Source of the DNA: Boswellia sacra
Lineage: Eukaryota; Streptophyta; Magnoliopsida; Sapindales; Burseraceae
Assembly (NCBI GenBank): GCA_013180625.2
Contig: SNVD02005030.1
Span: forward strand, 156,412-220,411
Length of the DNA: 64,000 nucleotides
Reading direction: 5' to 3'
Shown here: positions 10,985 to 21,727 of the stretch, piece by piece
How positions within the stretch are numbered: position 1 is the stretch's first letter
Layout: each line of letters begins with the position of its first letter
Made by a program: the position numbers and the translations under genes
Notes under the pieces: model-generated
Databases searched by the model: none
What the model saw: the letters and a program-made list of their open reading frames with translations, nothing else
What the model was told of the DNA's origin: nothing

Positions 10985-11771
10985 ACAGATGGTCAATCGG
11001 AAAGAACCATCCAGATTTTGGAAGATATGCTTAGAGCCTGTGTGTTGGACTTCAAGGATAGTTGGGACAGGCACTTGACTTTGGTTGAATTTGCATACAA
11101 CAACAGCTATCAATCCATAATAGGAATGGCCCCTTATGAAGCCCTGTATGAGAGGAAGTGTAGATCACCCATCCATTGGGATGAGGTTGGTGAAAGAAAG
11201 ATACTTGGGCTCGAAATTATACAGCAAATATGTGATATCATCCAAAAAGTGAAGGACAGAATGAATGCAGCATAGAATAGACAGAAGAATTATGCTGATC
11301 AGTGAAGGAAGAAGTTAGAATTTATAGCAGGAGATAAAGTTTTCCTTAAAGTTGCTCCTATGAAAGGAGTGATGCGATTTGGAAAGAAAGGGAAATTGAG
11401 TCCAACATATAAGAAAGGGAAATTGAGTCCAACATATATTGGCCCTTATGAGATTCTGGAGAGGATTGGAGAGGCAGCATATAAACTTGCCTTACCACCT
11501 TCATTGTCTGGAGTGCATGATGTCTTTCATGTCTCCATGTTAAGGAAGGTTGTTTCCGATCCATCCCATGTGCTGAGTTCCGAACTCCGGAGTTGAGAGC
11601 CGATCTTACATATGAGGAGAGACCGGTTCGAATTATAGATCGCAAAGAACATGGACTTCGGAAGAGGAACATACCATTGGTGAAAGTTCTTTGGGAAAAT
11701 CATTCCATAGGAGAAGCAACTTGGGAATTAGAGGAAGAAATGCGTACCAAATACCCCTCTCTATTCGAATG
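10985..11771 (+). pseudogene. Tekay integrase C-terminus and chromodomain, broken
   Basis: The same frame continues with TDGQSERTIQ (the catalytic Glu), then AYNNSYQSIIGMAPYEALY, a TAG at 11273-11275, a TGA near 11303, and [10 protein letters not shown] and [10 protein letters not shown] 27-bp tandem duplication codes for KKGKLSPTY twice (about 11382-11435). After a frameshift near 11585 the chromodomain follows: PVRIIDRKEH, VLWENHSIGEATWE and KYPSLFE, stopping at 11769-11771. Chromodomains direct integration to heterochromatin in this group. Confidence 0.88.
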
Positions 11772-11803
11772 ATTGTACTGAATTTCGGGGACGAAATTCT
11801 ACT

Positions 11804-11817
11804 AAAGGGGGGGAGAG
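11804..11817 (+). other. Polypurine tract of Tekay element
   Basis: AAAGGGGGGGAGAG lies one base before the 3' LTR. It is the expected plus-strand primer for reverse transcription. Confidence 0.9.
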
Positions 11818-11818
11818 T

Positions 11819-14413
11819 TGTAATATCTTAAATTTTGTAATGTACATTATATCATATGTTATGGTTACATATGTATTAATGCATATGTAATGTATTTGAA
11901 TTGTAATGTAATAAATAAAAGAATGAGGGGCTTAATGAAAGAGTATTGGGTTTAATGGTTATAAAGGAGGAGAGAAGGACTAAATAGAAATTTGGCCTAA
12001 CATTTGTCTTTAAATGGGAAGAGTTCTAGAATTCTTTCATTTCTCTCCTTGCTTACACGTTCCCAGCCCTCTACACTCTCAAAAAAATTTTCACACAACT
12101 CATCAAGGAATCAAGGGAGAAAAAGGAGGGAGAAGGAAGAAAGAAGTGGTAAGAACTCACCATTTTTCCTTAAAATTCTTGTCTTAGTGTGTGTGTTTGC
12201 AAGAATTTTTTTTTTGGTTGTGATGTGAGTATGTGAATTGTTGTTTGTTCTACTAGAAATTTGTGTGGAAACATAAATTTGAATGAGTTTTGAATGCATC
12301 TAAGTAAGGAGATGAAGATATAAGCTAGAAATTTGAGTTTAGTTCAATCCTGGAAATTTTTGTTTACACTGAGTAGTGCCGGTTCCGAAAATTACCAAAA
12401 ATCAGAGGGACATTTTCTTGTTATAAAATTTTCATGGATGAACATAGACATGTCCAGGAGTGTATAGCAATTGGATTCACTAAAAAATTCAAAGTAGGTG
12501 AATTGTAGTGAATTTTTGAATTTCTGATATGGTATTGCACATTTCCCCTGTCTTAGAACAGAGGAGGGGAAGACGATTTTAGTTGAAGGTCCAAATATTC
12601 ATAGAATTACCTGATTTTTGGTTTGAAAGTCCTTTTATGTGTTATATATGAGACTGCAAAGTTTCACTGAGATTGAAGCTCTGTGTGAATTGTTATAGAT
12701 TTTTAAATTTGGGTTGATAAAACTGGAATTTTTAGTTTCCAAAATAGGGCAGTTAGAAATAATTGGACTTGAATGGGTTAAACACCTTGAAAAGCCATGA
12801 TTTTTGGTATGAAGGTATATATATGTGTTATATACCAGCCTGTAAATTTTTATAGCCAATTGAGTAGGATTGCAATTCCTACAAATTTTTAGTCTGTCTT
12901 GTTCAGTGAAACGAATGCAATGGTAGAATCGTTGCGATAAAGAATTTGATTATTTTGAGTGAACAAATGACCCCAATTGGCTCTAAAAATTTTAAGGAGG
13001 CGTGATATATGAATGTAAAAGATGTCTACCCAATTGTGTGAATTTTTGGAAATAGACAATTGTTGTTATAAATTGTTTGTCAAAGTAAGTATAGAAATAG
13101 AGCCAAAAATAGGAAATGTTTTACAAGTGTATGGTGACCTAAAAAGAGATTTTTGTTTTATTTTTTGGTCAATCACAAGCATCGAAAAGCAGCCGTACAA
13201 GGTAAGTAAGCTAACTATTCTGAGGCCACAATAAATTTTGTACTGTATGTATATAATTTTGTGGATTGTAACACTGTTAATTGCTAGCACCTTGATGCTT
13301 GAGTGTGAGATATTGTGACTGTTCAAGAAGGTTGATATCAAACTTCTTTTATGTGCGATTGATTGTGAATGGTTAAACATGATTGGCATGCCAAGACCTA
13401 GGAAGTTTAGCTCTCATGGCTTGAGGGGAGGTCTGGACCATGTGTTTCTCTAGACAAGATTCGGTAGCATGGGCCCGGTATCACCCGGATTGTCAGACTA
13501 GCCTCAAGCTATTTCAAGTATAGGCATCTAAATGTATTCGTACTGTTCTATACTATTCCATGGCTTGAGGGGAGGTCTGGACCATGTGTTTTTCTAGATG
13601 AGATTCGGTAGCATGGGCCTGGTATCACCCAGATTGTCAGACTAGCCTTGAGCAGTTTGTGCTCCCATGGCTTAAGGGGAGGTCTGGACCATGTGTTTCT
13701 CTAGATGAGATTCGGTAGCATGGGCCCGGTATCACCTGGATTGTCAGACCAGCCTTGAGCTATTATATGGGAACTGACTGTGAAATGAAAAGTCCTACTT
13801 TGATTAGAGAGTCTTTTCCCCTAGGTGACTGTAACTGATACTGTGGAAGCTTCCTCATTATGTGATTGTGATTGTACATGAAAAGGCGATGAGAGAGAAA
13901 TGTGAACTCACTTATGAGGTTGAATCGACCTACAGAGGTCTAGACAGAAAATTGGCGCGGGAGCGCAAATGTAACTGAAGTGAATTCTAGGGCATTCTTC
14001 TTTAACAAGTTAGCTCATGCTTGTGTATTTAGAAATGGATAGTTTCATACTGTGGACTGAATTCTATTGTTATTGTTTATTGCAGTATATTCACCTAGCT
14101 TACTTACTGAGTTTTACTCATTAAAGTTGTTGTGTGCCTCAGGTAAGCAGTAGATTGAGTTTTGGATGGAGGACTTTTGGCATTACCGACAGAGTTCCCT
14201 TGGCAACCATAGACCGCTGCTCTATATTAGCATAACCATACCGTAGAACTTCTTTTGATTTTTGAATGTACTTAAATACAGTAGATTGAGGTGGTTGTGA
14301 TTAGGAACTCTGTTTGAGTGATACTTATATTAATTTTGAAAGAAACATTAGAGTTCACATATAAAGGACTGCATAAAATGTTACTTTCTGTGTGTCTAGT
14401 ATGGATTGTGACA
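11819..14413 (+). repeat. 3' LTR of Tekay element (2595 bp)
   Basis: Second LTR copy, TGTAATATC..GTGACA, colinear with 4394-6991, including the three-unit tandem array (about 13414-13760). It is followed directly by the TSD CTAAT (14414-14418). Confidence 0.95.
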
Positions 14414-14418
14414 CTAAT

Positions 14419-14628
14419 GTAGAGGGCTCACGTCGTCTTTACTTCTGCACGTGTTTTAAAAAGAGATCTCAGTAGTATTTTGGTAATTGAATGGAAATGG
14501 ATGGAAAAGTGATGATTTTTAATGAAAAATTTAATAGAAGGGGGGTTGAGGATGACTTTTTAATAAGATAGGGATACACGTCAACACAAAATGATAGAAG
14601 TTGCTTTTACATGTAATTTTCTTAAAAG
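14419..14628. other. Spacer with right inverted arm
   Basis: Continues the sequence interrupted at 4393. It holds the right arm (14518-14577) of the inverted repeat paired with 2530-2589. No coding signal. Confidence 0.5.
14518..14577 (-). repeat. Right arm of 60-bp inverted repeat
   Basis: Reverse complement of the 2530-2589 arm at about 54 of 60 positions. See the left arm for the interpretation. Confidence 0.6.
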
Positions 14629-17600
14629 GTGAGGATACGCTATGATAATCTGTCAAATTTGATGATTTTTAACGTCATCAGCAATAATAGTTTCACCGGG
14701 CCTATCCCTTCCCCTGCGTTGACAAGTTGCTCCTACTCTGTTAGGCTCTTGGATTTCTCCTACAACGATTTCAGTGGCCAGGTTCCTCCTGGAAGAAATT
14801 GCTCCAAATTGCAAACTTTTCCAGCGGGTTTCAATAACATCTCGGGGTTACTTCCCTATGACATTTACTCAGCCACATCAGAGTTATCCTTACCTTTTAA
14901 TCACTTTTCTGGATCCATTAGCAACAGCATTGTCCAACTCATGAACCTCAGTATTCTTGAACTTTGCGGGAATCAGTTTACTGGCTTGATTCCTCCAGAC
15001 ATTGGAAAGGTCACCAACTTGAAACATTTGAACCTTTATGATAATAAGCTATCCGGTCACTATCCCCATCGATGGAAAATTGCATCAGTCTTGTTATATT
15101 GAATCTGCTTATCAACAACTTGGGAGGAAATCCTTCTGCTTTTAATTTCTCCAAGCTTCTCCAGCTTCGTATTCTTGACCTTGGTTCTAATAAGTTTACA
15201 GTTTACTTGCCATTAAGTATTAATTCATGCAATTTGCTCACTGCAGTTGGGCTTTCTCTAAATAATCTAGAGGGAAGAATTTCACCTGATAAAGTTGCAC
15301 TAGAATCTCTGTCTTACCTCGCACTCGCTGGCAACAAGTTAACTGACATCATTGGTGCTATTAAGATTTTAATGGGTTGCATGAACCTTAGTGTTCTCTC
15401 TCACAGTGAAACTTTCACGCATGAAGCAATGCCAGATGATAGCCAAATAACAGTCTCAGATGGGTTTCAAAATCTAAAAGCTCTGGGTTAAGGTAGTAAT
15501 CTACTCAGTGGTCAAATACCCACCTGGATGGGTAAGCTCAGAAAATTACAGGTCTTGGACTTATCAGGAAATCTAATGACTGGTTCAATTCCATGGTGGT
15601 TAGGGAATTTGCCAAACCTATTCTACAAAGATTTGTCGCTTAACCGTTTTTCCAGAGAATTTCTGAAGGAACTTAGCGGACTGCTAACATTGGCAACCGA
15701 AGAGGCTCACAACCAACTTGACAAGAGCAATTTAGTGCTGCCAATATTCAAATTTCCCAAGAATGTTTCTGATTATAAACAATATAATAAATTCTCCAGC
15801 ATCCCACCGGCAATATACCTGGGAAATAACAACCTTAGTGGCAGTATCCCCAGTGAGATTGGACGATTAAAGTTTCTTCATGTTCTTCATCTCAGCAATA
15901 ATAGCTCTCTGGCAACATTCCCAATCAACTGTCTCGACTCTCTAACTTAGAAAGATTAGATCTCTCTGGAAACTATCTATCAGGAGAAATTCCTGTCTCA
16001 CTCCGCGATCTGCATTTCTTGTCTTCTTTTAGCGTTACAGACAACAATCTTCACGGACCGACTCTTCAGGGGGCCAGTTTGGTCCTAGCTCCAGCTTTGA
16101 TTGAAATCCAGGATTGTGTGGTTCTATTGTACAACACTCATGTACTATTCAACCACGTGTTAGCCCTAAGGCTACATGATAATTTTGATGATAACAATAC
16201 ACATTGATTAATTGAGATTTACTAACATGTTTATTTATGTGCAAGAGTAAGATCATTGAAATAATTTTAAAATCAAGAAGAGGCTTATTAAATGAAGTGT
16301 TGAAGCTAAAGAGAAGACTACATGTTAAAGGCACCAAAGTTTAAGAACAAGGATTGACTCAAGGAATGTGACACATGAGCAATGTTCAATCACTTGGTCA
16401 TATATATCTCTACAAATATCCAAATGATGTGATTCTTGAGCCTTTGGAAAGCTTACTCAATTTATAACATTTCGTATGTTTTAATGAAATTCAAATTTCA
16501 AGTGCAAGGTTGTCCAAATCATCATGCAATTTGAAAGACAAATGGAAGCAGCTGACATGAGTACCGATACTCCTTTGGACATATCTTGAGCTAGAAAAAT
16601 CAAAATGACTTGATTCTTGTGGCATTAGAAAGATGACTTAATGGGGAACATTTCATATTTTTTGAAGAAATTCAAATTTCAAATGGAAGGCCGACATAAT
16701 TGACATGCAATTCGGTGGACTGACACAGAGAAGAAAAATCAACTCACATGAGCACCGAATGGTGTTTTGGCCATATCTTAAGATAGAGATATCCAAATTC
16801 TTTGATTCTTAATGTTTTGGAAAGCTTATTCAAATATGAAGATCTTTTATGTTTTGAATAAATTAAATTTCAAACGGAAGACTGACAGAATTATCATTCA
16901 AATCGGTGGACTGACACATGGAGGAAAAATCAAGTCACATGAGCACCGAATGGTGTTTTGGCCATATCTTGAGCTACAGATATCCAAATGACTTGATTCT
17001 TGATGCGTTGGAAAGCTTATTCAAATGTGCAGATCTTTTATGTTTTACAGATTTTCAAATTTCAAACGGAACATTGACAAAAATGGCAGACAAATTACGG
17101 TTTTTATGGTGGGCAGAAAATTTGGAGATGGTGTCTTCACTTGATTAAGTTCATCTCATTTGCCTATAAAAGGAGCCATTCTCCCATGCATTCAACAAGC
17201 ATCTATCAAGCAAAAAAGCCAAGAGAAATATCAAGTTTATAGAGCTTTTATATTCTTTATCTACTCTTTGAAGAGAGTTGTACTTTTGTTGTAAAAACTT
17301 TTCTTTGTTCTTATTGTTGTGTGAGAGTGAGATCTTCTTGTAAAGGATAAAAGATATCCTTGAGAGAACTCTTTCCTTGGTGAGGTTGTTCATCAAGAAG
17401 AACTCTTGGTGTGGTGTTATCAAGAGTTGAAGGAAGTTGCCTTGGTGAGGTTGTTCATCAAGAAGAACTCTTGGTGTGGTGTTATCAAGAGTTGGAAGAA
17501 AAAGTCTTGGTGAGGTTGTTCATCAAGCAAGTTGTAAAGATTCTACAACTTAGTGGAAAGCTTAGCTCGTGGAGCTAGGAGCCCGTGGACGTAGGCAAGG

Positions 17601-18060
17601 TTTGCCGAACCACGTAAATTGAGTTTGCACTCTCTCTATCCCTTTCCTCTTTACATTTACTTGCACTTGTGATTGTTCATCATTATTATTCTTTTGATTG
17701 CATCTTTGATAAATTCTAATTTCATCTTCTTCACCTTCATTCTCAAAAAAAGAGTTATATAATTTTGATCTTTCAAGAAAAGTTTTCTAAATCCATTTTG
17801 ATAAATAAAAGCCCAATTCACCCCCCCCCTCTTGGGTTGCCATACCTGGGTCAACACCACGTACTACCGTCCTTTCTGTACCAAGGAAATCCTCAAATAA
17901 GGAGCTTCATTTTGGACTTATGGCTGGAGGCACTATTGGAATCATTATTGGATGCACAAGTGGGATACTAGTTCCCCTTCGCAGATTAAAGTTTCCACAA
18001 AACTCAATGTTATGGCAGACGCTACTTTTGAGAGGAAGGGACGATTAGAGGAGACATAGA
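14629..18060 (+). pseudogene. LRR receptor-like protein (RLP2/PSY1R-like) pseudogene, split by solo LTR
   Basis: The C-terminal two-thirds of a plant LRR receptor-like protein. It reads LRR repeats from 14629 (LDFSYNDFSGQVPPG, FNNISGLLPYDIYSATS, NQFTGLIPPDIGKVTNLKHL), a shift to another frame at about 15072, a stop at 15489-15491, more repeats (LQVLDLSGNLMTGSIPWW, AIYLGNNNLSGSIPSEIG), a shift near 15945 (RLDLSGNYLSGEIPVSL) and another near 16065 leading into NPGLCGSIVQHSCTIQP. Here a 1.7-kb solo LTR (16158-17856) interrupts it. Immediately after the second TSD copy the frame resumes with SVPRKSSNKELHFGLMAGG and a hydrophobic membrane segment (GTIGIIIGCTSGILVP), ending near 18050. No kinase follows, which fits an RLP. 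The N-terminal signal peptide and first LRRs are absent. Not functional: at least four frame breaks plus stops. Confidence 0.88.
16158..17856 (+). mobile_element. Solo LTR of SIRE-type Copia (1699 bp)
   Basis: Begins TGTTAGCCCTAAGGCTACAT and ends GGGTCAACA; it matches the LTRs at 28738-30565 and 34371-36197. The 5-bp TSD CCACG flanks it (16153-16157 and 17857-17861), and no internal region is present, so it is a recombined solo LTR. It contains two full copies of the 65-bp repeat beginning CTTGGTGAGGTTGTTCATCA (from about 17375), against four in each of the other LTRs. It also has several diverged ~190-bp modules with TTGGAAAGCTTA. Confidence 0.95.
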
Positions 18061-18605
18061 GAGAGCTACATAGAGACCAGGAGGGGCGAAGAAATAGACA
18101 ATAATGTGGGGGCAACAATAAAATAGGAAAAATAATTTCTTTGTTCTATAGCTTTTCTGAGTTTCGCTTATAGCGAAGTTGTAGAGAGTGTTTTTAAATT
18201 ACTTGGAGAAAAATGTTTGTTTTTATCGGCTAATTAGTTCTGTTAAGTAGTTTGATACAATAATTTCTTTTTGCAATAAATGGATATCGGTTTTTGTACG
18301 CGCAGAAAAATGCTAAAGAAAATCAACTAAACTTTTCAACATAGACATGTCGATTCCAAGCTCTTTTGATGAAGCTGGGAGAAGTTTGAATCATAAAGAG
18401 AAGTAATAGACAACAATAAATGAGCAATACTATATAATTACTGCTTGAAATCAAGCAGTTTGACGGGTTAGCACTAGTACAAATCAGATCGCATAGTCTC
18501 TCCATAGATTACAGATATGAATCTACAGACAATCTTACAAAATGTTCTCACAAAACATTCTCAACAACCCTTGCTACAGCCTTTCAGCATCAATTTTGTC
18601 TCATG
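18061..18605. other. No gene seen
   Basis: AT-rich 3' flank of the RLP pseudogene, possibly its old 3' untranslated region. The TSD of the MITE begins at 18606. Confidence 0.4.
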
Positions 18606-18614
18606 AAATGAGAA

Positions 18615-19017
18615 GGGTTAATTCTAATTTGCCCCCTGAGGTTAGGCCAAAAGAAAATTGAGGACCTCAGTTTTCTGAAACTCAAAATTACCCCCTGAGG
18701 TTACTGTATCACCGTTAGATTTAACGGAAAATGTATTAAATAGTAACTTAACGCTTTAGAAACCATTTAGAAAAGGGTATTATAGTCTATTTTACTGCTT
18801 ATTAAAGTTAAGTTATTATTTAATATATTTTTTGTTAAATCTAATATTAGTATTAAGTTATTATTCAATACATTTTCTGTTAAATCTAACGGTTTAATAC
18901 ATTTCCCGTTAAATCTAACGGCGCTACAGTAACATCAGGGGGCATTCTTAGATTTCAGAAAACTGAGGTCCTCAATTTTTTTAGGCCTAACCTCAGGGGG
19001 CAAATTAGAATTATCCC
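18615..19017. mobile_element. Mutator-type MITE (403 bp) with ~100-bp terminal inverted repeats
   Basis: The left end GGGTTAATTCTAATTTGCCC and the reverse complement of the right end GGGATAATTCTAATTTGCCC match for about 100 bp with few differences. The element is flanked by a perfect 9-bp duplication AAATGAGAA (18606-18614 and 19018-19026), the hallmark of Mutator-superfamily insertion. The interior is AT-rich, with repeated TTAAATCTAACGG-like words, and has no transposase, so it is non-autonomous. Confidence 0.92.
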
Positions 19018-19026
19018 AAATGAGAA

Positions 19027-19921
19027 TATGAAAAGTCAAAGAAATGGGTTCTGAACAAATTCTCCGCTCAAGCCACTGCTTGAGGAAAAGGTTTCTATAA
19101 ATGATAACAATTCTTTTACAACCTGGAGGACATTTGTCAGTCAACTATTTATCCCACACATGATCAATCAAGTGAGCTAAAAAGGCTGACCTGTATAACT
19201 GATTTATCCAGGTGCAAACCTCTAAAAGAATAAAAGGAAAGAGAACATAACTACAGATAAATGACCAGCAATTAACATTTAACAAACTTAACTAATTCCT
19301 CTAATAAACTATTTAATCCTGGAGCTTGGAGATGAGATTAGTGAGCTGTCTTAACATGAAAACAGAGAATTGCAAAACCAAGAATCATATAACTTCTAGA
19401 TATCTCTTATACCTTGTATTAGATAGCCCTAAGTTAAACGGATGATGTAATAATATTCAATAGTGTCACATGAGTTTATGCACAATTGAATTTTTTTTGA
19501 AAGGCTTGAATGCGTAATACTCCAAACAGTATTCGACTCTACAACATTTATTCCTCACTGGATAGTTCTATTAGGGGAACGAAAATTGACAAGATTAGTA
19601 ATTTTAGACCTTTCAGTAATCACAATTTTTTACCAATATTTTCACTTCGTATATGTGCAAATGTTGTAAAAGTAGCTTCATGACATGCCCCGTACCTGGC
19701 TAGAAAAGCAGTCACCGTAAAGTAAGACTATATGGATGAAAAGTTACTCAATGCAGAGAATTTGCAAAAGGCATCCATCAGCAGTGTAAAAATAATTGTT
19801 GTGTTTCTTGCCAGAAACCAAATCAAACGAGGATATGTACGATCAAATGATGATCATTTACTTTACTAGGAAGCTCCCATTCTTGCGATCAACATATGAT
19901 CAAAAAGTGTATACATAAACT
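19027..19921. other. No gene seen
   Basis: AT-rich intergenic sequence between the MITE and an unassigned minus-strand ORF. No repeat boundaries or coding motifs recognised. Confidence 0.4.
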
Positions 19922-20293
19922 CTATCGAGGGCTTTTCTTGGAAGTTAAATCCAGTTGAAAGCTACAAGGAAAACGAACAATATACCACTTCGTGCTATGC
20001 ATTGTTGTAGAAAGTTTATGCACTGTGGAGCACATAGAGGCATGGATTACTTTAATGCAATACAACATAATGGGCTTGACTAGAGTGTGAAGTGAACACA
20101 TCTTTCCAATTATGTCAAGCATGTATCCCAAAATTTGCTCCACCAAGATTCCTTCTGTATAGACTGTCCTAAGGTTCATTGAAGTCTCACAACCACCACT
20201 GCTTTTCAAAAACTCCGTACAAACAAAGACAACGCCACGAATTTTGTTAAGTGGAGGCAACTTTAATGAAGTAATACTACAATTAAAAATCAA
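19922..20293 (-). CDS. Unrecognised ORF, 123 codons
   Basis: An open frame of 123 codons on the minus strand, long for such AT-rich DNA. The protein has mixed composition, including SSGGCETSMNLRTVYTEG and ILGYMLDIIGKMCSLHTLV. I recognise no family, see no signal peptide, and cannot tell a host exon from a chance frame. No splice partner or promoter is evident. Confidence 0.25.
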   Translation of the reverse strand: MIFNCSITSLKLPPLNKIRGVVFVCTEFLKSSGGCETSMNLRTVYTEGILVEQILGYMLDIIGKMCSLHTLVKPIMLYCIKVIHASMCSTVHKLSTTMHSTKWYIVRFPCSFQLDLTSKKSPR

Positions 20294-21195
20294 TCATGCA
20301 AGCAAAATGGATATAAAAGCCCGATGATTAGTTTATTACATTTTTCTTTTTTTAATAATTTTCTTGAGATTTTTTTTAACGTATTATATGGTAACACCAT
20401 TATTAATACCATTAAATTGTTTTCCTTCCACATATAAAATCAAATTAATTACCACCCATATTGATCTAATATAATTTTTTTCCTTAAGTTTTGTCACAAG
20501 AATATTCACAAAATAAATTTGTATGTCAAAGTATCTATTCAATTATGATGTTTAGGAGATTTACCAGCAAAATTAATTGATAAAATTAATAATCTTGTGA
20601 AAAATAGTGAAATAAAATAATAAGTTTATCTTGTTTTGTTGAGTTGACCATGTGTAATTTTGACAGGGATAAATTGTTTTTCTATAATTTGCAAATGATT
20701 AAATACTATAAGGGAAAAAAAAAGGTTCTTGACGCGGCTAGCAGGTATTTGTTTCATTTACAACAACACCTTTAGAAGTGTAAATTAGAACTTCAGATAG
20801 AACCATATAAAGTCTGCACTAGCAACAATTGAGCGATTTAACTCATAGATAAAAAAATTAGGCTTTATTATTTTTTATTTTATGGCTTAAGTTTAGTTAT
20901 TTTATGCCTTAAGTTTACTTATGAGTTGTGAATTACGGTTTTTTGTTCAATTTTTGTTGTCAAGAAACAAGAATGAATTATATTTTCTGGTTCACTCTAC
21001 TTTGAATATTAGTACACTTTTTAAGGTAGGGAGGAAGGCTAATGTTTTTGGGGTGTTAAAAGAAAAAATTGCTAACCTAATAATGTGACTTATAATGCAA
21101 TGATTAATTCTTCATGAGTTGAGCGAAGAGCTTGGAGTGAGGCAAATGATTTCTTTGAAGACATGCGTAGATTGATTAAAAAATCGTTAATGATT
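20294..21195. other. No gene seen; holds one copy of a diverged repeat
   Basis: AT-rich sequence up to the TSD of Copia-2. It contains the repeat copy 20381-20632 and runs of A and T. No coding signal. Confidence 0.4.
20381..20632 (+). repeat. Diverged dispersed repeat, copy 1
   Basis: Aligns by eye with 38541-38757 in the same orientation. Shared words include AAATTAATTACCACC, TGTTTAGGAGATT and GTCACAAGAAT/GTGATAAGAAT at matching spacing. The family is unknown and no termini were found. Confidence 0.55.
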
Positions 21196-21200
21196 ACTTG

Positions 21201-21375
21201 TATTAGACTAATATGAATAAGAGTTAGAAAAACTGTTAGTTTGTTACTGCTGGTTAGTTAGTGTAAGTGCCAGCTGTATACTTTGTTACTACAAATTGTC
21301 ATGTATGCTTGATCATTTGTAGAATAACAAGAATACAAATTCAATTTTATTTTCTCTCTCTTTCTATTTTGACTT
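21201..21375 (+). repeat. 5' LTR of Copia-2
   Basis: Starts TATTAGACTAATATGAATAA and ends TTTTGACTT. It is followed at once by GGTATCGAGCC, a degenerate initiator-Met primer-binding site. It matches 36624-36791 with several differences and small indels. Confidence 0.8.
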
Positions 21376-21727
21376 GGTATCGAGCCTTCTAGAAGTTCCA
21401 TGCCAAGTTCTCATAGTCATTTTCTTAGAAACGTTAATTTTCCGGGAAACACCAATTTTTCAGGAAATTGAACTTTTACAGAACAAACAAATAATTCCCA
21501 AAATACAATTCCTTTAAAACTAAATTCTAGTTCTTCTGATTCTACAAATGTGTTGCTTTCAACGATGTTACCTTCAGCTCTACCAACTACTACAATCAAG
21601 CTTCGAAGGAACAATTATTCTTTCTAGAAGATGCAAATCTTGTCAACTCTAAGAGCTTTGATCTTGAAGGCTTTATTGAAGGAACTCAAATTTGTCCTCC
21701 TTCAGCTGTCACAGTTCAAGATCCAAC
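21376..21727 (+). pseudogene. Copia-2 leader and gag N-terminal piece
   Basis: Primer-binding region and the start of gag. Around 21597-21727 it codes KLRRNNYSF, a stop where Copia gag has Trp (TTC TAG AAG fits TGG to TAG), MQILSTLRALDLEGFIEGT, then VQDPT at the insertion site. The frame resumes at 25003 after Copia-2b. Confidence 0.7.

Larger units (their letters stand above)
4394..14413 (+). mobile_element. Full-length Gypsy chromovirus, Tekay/Del-like
   Basis: A complete but decayed Ty3/gypsy element of 10,020 bp. It has LTRs at 4394-6991 and 11819-14413, an initiator-Met-type primer-binding site (6996-7007), gag, protease, RT, RNase H, integrase and a C-terminal chromodomain, then a polypurine tract (11804-11817). 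The 5-bp TSD CTAAT flanks it (4389-4393 and 14414-14418). All coding segments from gag to integrase lie in one frame, broken by stops at 7982, about 8063, 8843, 10982, 11273 and about 11303; a frameshift near 11585 precedes the chromodomain. The domain order and chromodomain place it among chromoviruses; Tekay is inferred from gag/pol style and the very long LTR. Confidence 0.95.
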
